Shown here: positions 59,201 to 64,000 of the stretch, piece by piece
Layout of the letters: the number at the start of each line of letters is the position of its first letter
Position numbering within the stretch: position 1 is the stretch's first letter
Origin: Halichondria panicea
Lineage: Eukaryota > Porifera > Demospongiae > Suberitida > Halichondriidae
Reading direction: 5' to 3'
Assembly: GCF_963675165.1 (NCBI RefSeq)
Contig: NC_087378.1
Coordinates: 5,203,205 to 5,267,204 of the forward strand
Length of the DNA stretch: 64,000 bases
Notes under the pieces: model-generated
Told to the model about the DNA's origin: nothing
The model's database searches: none
Seen by the model: the letters and a program-made list of their open reading frames with translations, nothing else
Program-made: the position numbers and the translations under genes

Positions 59201-60459
59201 CCACACTGTTTCTCATTTGGTTTGCAGCACCATTAATAATTATGGACTTTGAACTTTTGGTTTCCTTTTTAGCAATAATCATAGTCGATCATTTCTCACT
59301 CTTTTTCAACCAACATTCCCTGCTCTGATTCCCTACATGTACTGTAATGAACTGTACATGTGTGTGTATTTAATAATAGTCTGTAGCACTGTAGCTTCGT
59401 TGCTTATAAAGTTTTGGCGCCTCCACTGAGGGAGGCATCAGCACCCACGGTGCTTTCATTATTAAATATAATTATGAGCATTGGCCCTATTTAGCCATAA
59501 TGTCCCTCAATGCAACCCCTTAAATGTGAGACCAAATCCTTTGAGAGGAGAAGCTATCATTTTTCACACCCTAATCCTGTATTATTGTTTTTTCAGTTGT
59601 TGAACCTTTCCAGAAGAAGTACATTTCACACAATGTTCTGAAGCGTCTTCTTATGAAGAGTGTGGTTCGAAAAATATCACTAGAGGAGTCAAACAGAACT
59701 AACCTGCAGCTTTACACCACCGGAAATGAAGCTAGCTTTTTCACCTTGGTTCTTGAAGGGTGTATGGAAGTACATATTGGCAAAGATGAGCTCACATTTG
59801 ATAGCAAGTCCTTCACATACTTTGGAGCACAAGCTCTTCTTAACTCTACACTGGACACACCCACTGAGTACATTCCAGACTACACTGTGCGTCCAAGTGT
59901 CGACAGTATCGTGATCATCATTACTAAGCGACAATACCTTGCTGCTGTAGAAGCATCCCGATTCGTAGAGGAGAAAACTGGCATCTCCATTGAGGCGAAT
60001 GGGGGAGCCATTGAGAATCCGAAACGAGATGTATTTGCTAAAGAGTGGGAGCTAGCTGAGGACCAAGATCTGGGAGATTCACAATTATCGACCGGGCTTA
60101 GCTCTATAACTAAGTTCCTAAAAAAAAAGCATAAGCACTCCCAGCAACCCTCTGATAAGCGGCATTTACTGACTCAATCAAGCGAAGATAGTTCTGAATC
60201 CCAGCATTCACAATCTTTGCACAAAGCTGTTACTGTAAAGCGTTCAGTAGATGTTTTGGAAGACAGATATAAATGGTTGTCCCCACCTGAACAAAATGGA
60301 GAGAGCTTGCTGGAAACGCGGAGTGATGGCGATGTGTCAACTGAATTAAGTGTGCTGCCAACTGAAGTGCAGGACTATGAGAGTGAACCCAATGCAAGTT
60401 ACTTCAGAACTAGTGTGGGCAGAGAGGAATGGGCTCACAACACCTCCACGGAGGTTTGA
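56257..60459 (+). CDS. CNNM-family metal transport mediator (cyclin M / ACDP)
   Basis: Five exons: 56257-56458, 56679-57920, 58154-58225, 58630-58755 and 59597-60459, giving 834 residues. CNNM proteins sit in the plasma membrane and mediate Mg2+ transport and homeostasis. The N-terminal 40 residues hold a hydrophobic signal segment (VWLLALLSLFQCCGASSVV). An extracellular domain follows to about residue 165. The DUF21 membrane domain (about 170-345) has ILSGLFSGLNLGLMALDP, LLGNVVVNSSLTILLD and FGEIIPQAICSRHG. The CBS pair (about 355-515) has AEKVMTKFEDVYFV, SGFSRIPIYEGDKNNIVGLL and VGVVTLEDILEEI. The last exon encodes the cyclic-nucleotide-binding-like domain and a Ser-rich tail. Vertebrates have CNNM1-4; I do not assign a paralogue. 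Convergent with LMAN2. Confidence 0.95.
58910..58960. repeat. GCGCATGCGC palindrome-containing repeat fragment
   Basis: TATGCCTCGGTTGCGCATGC, then GCAGCGAGGTAT, is nearly self-complementary. The same GCGCATGCGC core occurs at 53107, 53410 and 55437, in or beside transposons. It is in a CNNM intron. Confidence 0.45.
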
Positions 60460-60709
60460 GTCTGACTTGTTTTGATTGTGTTCTTTATAATATCTACTCG
60501 TGTTTGTATTCTACTTGTGTTTGTATTCATATTATAATTATAATTATTTATTATGTATACACTGCAGACATTGTATTTCTCCTGGCATAGCATATAAATT
60601 ATACTTATCCGCATTCCTAAGTTTTCAAAGTACAATGTAAGAGCAATGGTCATAGAGCCAATCAAGTCCACAGGGAAAATTGAAGAGTGCATGCATGCAT
60701 GGGTATAGA
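60460..60709. other. Convergent spacer between CNNM and LMAN2
   Basis: 250 bp holding both 3' UTRs. It contains a 17-bp duplication (TCTACT(C/T)GTGTTTGTATTC) near 60494-60525 and AATTATAATTATTTATTATG. No gene. Confidence 0.5.
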
Positions 60710-63700
60710 CTAAAAAAATCTCTTCTTGTTTTTCTCTTGGTGCTTGACAAAAGCAAATCCTCCAACAACAGCTGTTATGACTCCCAACACTAAGACAATG
60801 ATGAGCACAATGGAGATAATCTGATAAGCTTTAGGACTCAGCCAGCCTTGAACGTCCTTCACATGATCTGTGTACAGATGTATGTGTGCGTTTATAGAGG
60901 GGACGTGGATTATGTAGCAGAATGTTACTATAATGACAATAAACACACCTCTAGGTGATTCAGCATTCTTAGCCTTAGGCTTGATAGTCGACCAGTCCGG
61001 GGCCTGCACACAAATTGTTATTGTGGATCAACGCACGTACGGTGCATGCATGGATGGCTGGGCCATCTGATATACTAGAAAAGTATGAGTAGGACCCTAT
61101 AATTACCTCAAAGTCTGGTTCATCTGAGTTGTCATCTACATCATATACCCTCACAGAGATGATGTCATGGTTATCTGCATATTGTATAATCATTAATACC
61201 CATTGTCATGTGTGCATGCGCATGCAAATTCTGTTATTGTGAGAAACTAGTTGTGAGTGCAGGCAACACACAGCTAGGAGAATAGACCATCCACAGACAT
61301 TATTTAGCTCTACAACGACCACTATCCTCCTCAACACACACACACACCTGCCAGATCACCAGTGGCTGCTGTCGCCCCAAAATAGTAGCCCGTTGGTAGA
61401 TCAACGTCGTTCACAACAAAGCAGGTTTTCCAGTCATCATTCCCATCAATGTTTGTCATTACCTATAGTGAAGAAACAAAAATTATTATCTGAAGGAGAC
61501 AATTAACGCCAATACCACTGTATACAGTAAACTGTAACAGTGCAGCTTGGTCGGAATAGCGAGGTGGTGGCATTTCAGGAAATAAGCCGCGGCTAAAAAA
61601 CGACCCTGCCTCGAATCTAATGACTGATTTTGTGGTTCTGTCTCAAGGATAATGAATCATGCTCTCTATTTAACCAATCTGCCAAACCACACCCAAAACG
61701 TCATCCGGCCGTAATAATTAAAAACCTAGCCAGTATACGGAATAGCAAGGGTTGAGTTGTAAACATCTAGTTAGCAATCCCTGCTAAACCAAATGGTCGG
61801 TATATCGAGGTGGCCGTACTCCAGAGAGCCGGAATAGCGAGAGTCTACTATAGCGGGTAATTTTCGTGGGGTAAAAATTCGTTAAACTTGAACAGCAGTG
61901 ATTTTTGTGAGTCAAACAATAATATTTATTTTGCTTTTATTATTGCGTGCACTGCATTGCATGCGTTCCAGTAAACACACCTAGATTTCGTGGGTAAAAT
62001 TTTTGTCGAGGTCAGCTTGCCCACAAATAATTATAATGAATGTTTTACTTCACGAAAATTACCTGCTATACGGTAGCTAAATTAATACACAAATTATTAG
62101 CTTTTATCCAAGCTACAATATACTGTCAGAGGAGGTACGACGGTACAATAAGCTAACGTGATTGCCATTCTCTGCAGTAGAGGCCAAAAAACAAGAGTAA
62201 AAATTTTTTCTAGAGTCTACAAGTAAAAAATTATCAATGCTCATGCTCAGATATTGCAAATGCATAATATATAGACACAGAAGAATTGACTTAGGTCAAG
62301 TACGTGGTGATTGATTGAAATTGGTACTTCACATCTTAGAAAAAAGAACGCAAATGTACTCACTCTACAAAAGTATACTCATTATAATAATATTCATTAT
62401 CCTTATGATTGGTCACGTGACTGTGTGCAATACCTCTTTTTGTACACTGATTCATTGCATGCATTTGTACATGGTAGCTCACCATCACTTGTCTGTTGAT
62501 GTATGAAATAGCAACAAAAGTATCCTGCTGGGAATTCCGAAATTTCACCTGAAGAAAAGCACAAACTCGTGATCATAGCTAAGGCATAGCTAAGGCACAC
62601 AAACTGCGGCCTTTTTTTTGATAGGCAGCATCAACATACAAAAAAGCAAAAAAATTTAGCCCATCATAGTAAAAAAAAGGAGCAAGCGGGGGGGGGTCAA
62701 AACCGTAGCAGACGGACCTGAACAGTCAGTGTTGCCAAGCAACAAACACAGTACACATAGCTTACAGAGCATCCTGCCATTTGACTGTGAGTGCCATCTC
62801 GGTCATGGTCATAATGAACAGAGCCGTTGTTCACCATTGCTGAAATATACGGATGGTCATGCTGTGTGGGAATTGGTAGCAACATGTGTAGTAATTAAGA
62901 CTGCCGTGTTTGTCACAGAGCGCACTCTATACCATTATATAATCTGTTATATTAAATGCATGCAACACAACGTACAGCTTGTCATAGACAATCAAGCACA
63001 CTCACCACATGCTCTCCATTATGGTTGCTATAGGTGTCTAGAAACACCCCAAGGCCAGTAAAGTAATCACGGTTACCAAGCACAGGCCCCTTCTCCCCTC
63101 TTTCCTTAGTGTACCATATCGCAGAGCCATCCCCAAACAAAGTCTTGCCTTGACCGTGGACTGCAAAGTGAATCAGAATCTCCCAGTTGTGCATCACCAC
63201 TGGCTGAAAGAGAAAAAAATGGATAGATACTAGGACTTCATTATTATAGCGTACAAAGACATGGGAATGGGATAACTCAATACTTTGCAGTACAACTCTC
63301 TACCCCATGAACAAAAGCACTTCACAAAAGATGACAAGAACAGTGCTACAATTAATGTCTGAATGGTTTTTTTGTTTTATTACAGTGACATCAATATTGG
63401 ACAATAGCATTAAAAGTAAGGTTGTAGGATTATAGGAGCCATTTTCATATCACCCCAGACCTTTAATGATCCACGAATATATGGTGGTCCAGGCAGATTC
63501 TGATTCAGAAGCTACACATCCCAAAAAATCACCGGGGCTTGCTTTTGATTTATACAACGTACGACTAGTGTAATCATTACCACGGTGTTCCAAAGCATTC
63601 CGTTTTTGCTCTGTCTGTCAGGGGTAAGCCTCACGTAGTTGGTGCTCACCACAGTGCTGCCTCCAAACTCCCAGTTAGGAACGTCCATACCTGTGCCTGA

Positions 63701-63905
63701 AATAGACCCCTACATTCAAGAATACCAATTTTTAGAGTATAATGGTCGCACCATGATATGGCTGTGTCAAAGAGTATTCTCTTCTGTAGTATCCATCTTG
63801 CTCTATGCTGTCAATCATTTGTCCTGCGTCTTGCGCACAAAATACTAAGCTCAGTAAGGAGCATACTACTAGGAGGAAGGCTGATGAAGAATAAATAGTA
63901 CACAT
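60710..63905 (-). CDS. LMAN2: L-type lectin, VIP36/LMAN2-like cargo receptor
   Basis: Nine exons: 63752-63905, 63581-63696, 63006-63203, 62766-62861, 62483-62548, 61348-61462, 61107-61174, 60949-61003 and 60710-60867. They give 341 residues; human VIP36 has 356. It is a type I membrane lectin that carries high-mannose glycoproteins between ER and Golgi. A signal peptide (MCTIYSSSAFLLVVCSLLSL) is followed by YSLTQPYHG and NWEFGGSTVVSTNYVRLTP. The carbohydrate-binding fold has GDGSAIWYT, LGVFLDTYSNHNGEH, ISAMVNNGSVHYDHDRDG, LPTGYYFGATAATGDL and DNHDIISVRVY. One membrane helix (AYQIISIVLIIVLVLGVIT) precedes a short tail NKKRFF, an ER-exit type signal. LMAN2L is the main alternative. Two MITEs occupy intron 5. 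Confidence 0.94.
61523..61850. mobile_element. Pogo-like MITE, diverged copy in an LMAN2 intron
   Basis: The right end GGAATAGCGAGAGTCTACTA and internal AATAAGCCGCGGCTAAAAAA match 16050-16453. The left end is rearranged (ACAGTAAACTGTAACAGTGC). Confidence 0.65.
61850..62075. mobile_element. MITE of the TATAGCGGGTAATTTTCG type, abutting the pogo-like copy
   Basis: TATAGCGGGTAATTTTCGTG faces CACGAAAATTACCTGCTATA, then CGGTA. It is closely related to 26182-26390 and begins exactly where the pogo-like MITE ends, sharing the TA. Confidence 0.7.
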
Positions 63906-64000
63906 GATATTATATAGACTGAGATCTGAGAGTGTTGAGTCAGCTAAGAATTAGGGCAAAGGTCACAAAAACATTATGTGTGGGTGGTGTGTTGAGTCAG
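63906..64000. other. Upstream region of LMAN2
   Basis: The last 95 bp of the window, with presumed 5' UTR and promoter on the minus strand. TGTTGAGTCAG occurs twice (63935 and 63990), a small direct repeat containing an AP-1-like TGAGTCA. Confidence 0.35.

Overview
This window is nuclear DNA from an intron-rich animal. It is AT-rich, its introns are often only 40-100 bp, and every gene I can assemble is a single-copy metazoan-type protein gene with GT-AG splicing. The compact genes, very dense small inverted-repeat transposons and a calx-beta adhesion GPCR fit an early-branching invertebrate, most likely a demosponge. That placement is inference. I found no rRNA, tRNA, CRISPR or bacterial operon structure.

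Layout from left to right: SLK/STK10-type kinase first exon (-), divergent from RPL26 (+). D-aspartate oxidase (-), divergent from myosin regulatory light chain (+). Mitochondrial release factor mtRF1a/MTRF1L (-, 10 exons). A 1.2 kb minisatellite of mixed 8- and 9-bp units. A decayed PHD-finger gene (+). A 1.5 kb GC-rich foldback structure. Centractin/ACTR1 (-, 16 exons). A PAP2 phospholipid phosphatase (+, first exon not found). SLU7 (+, 9 exons). A 31-exon adhesion GPCR (-). GTF2F1/RAP74 (-, 10 exons), divergent from a CNNM metal transporter (+). LMAN2/VIP36-type lectin (-). Exon joins were checked by reading phase. All full-length models keep an open frame except the PHD gene, which has an in-frame TAA.

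The genes do not form one pathway. They are housekeeping neighbours (translation, splicing, transcription, dynein-dynactin, ER-Golgi lectin) arranged in tight head-to-head pairs. The adhesion GPCR is the standout. It is a predicted 2428-residue protein with signal peptide, NIDO domain, 11 calx-beta repeats, HormR, GAIN/GPS with an intact HL-T cleavage site, 7TM and a long tail. Its repeats are built from symmetric phase-1 exons.

Introns and intergenic DNA are packed with transposon derivatives, several nested in one another. The most interesting family has TAGCCTCG termini and 9-bp target duplications in four copies. One copy carries the start of a RecQ-like helicase gene between long inverted arms, which looks like a Pack-MULE-type captured gene fragment.
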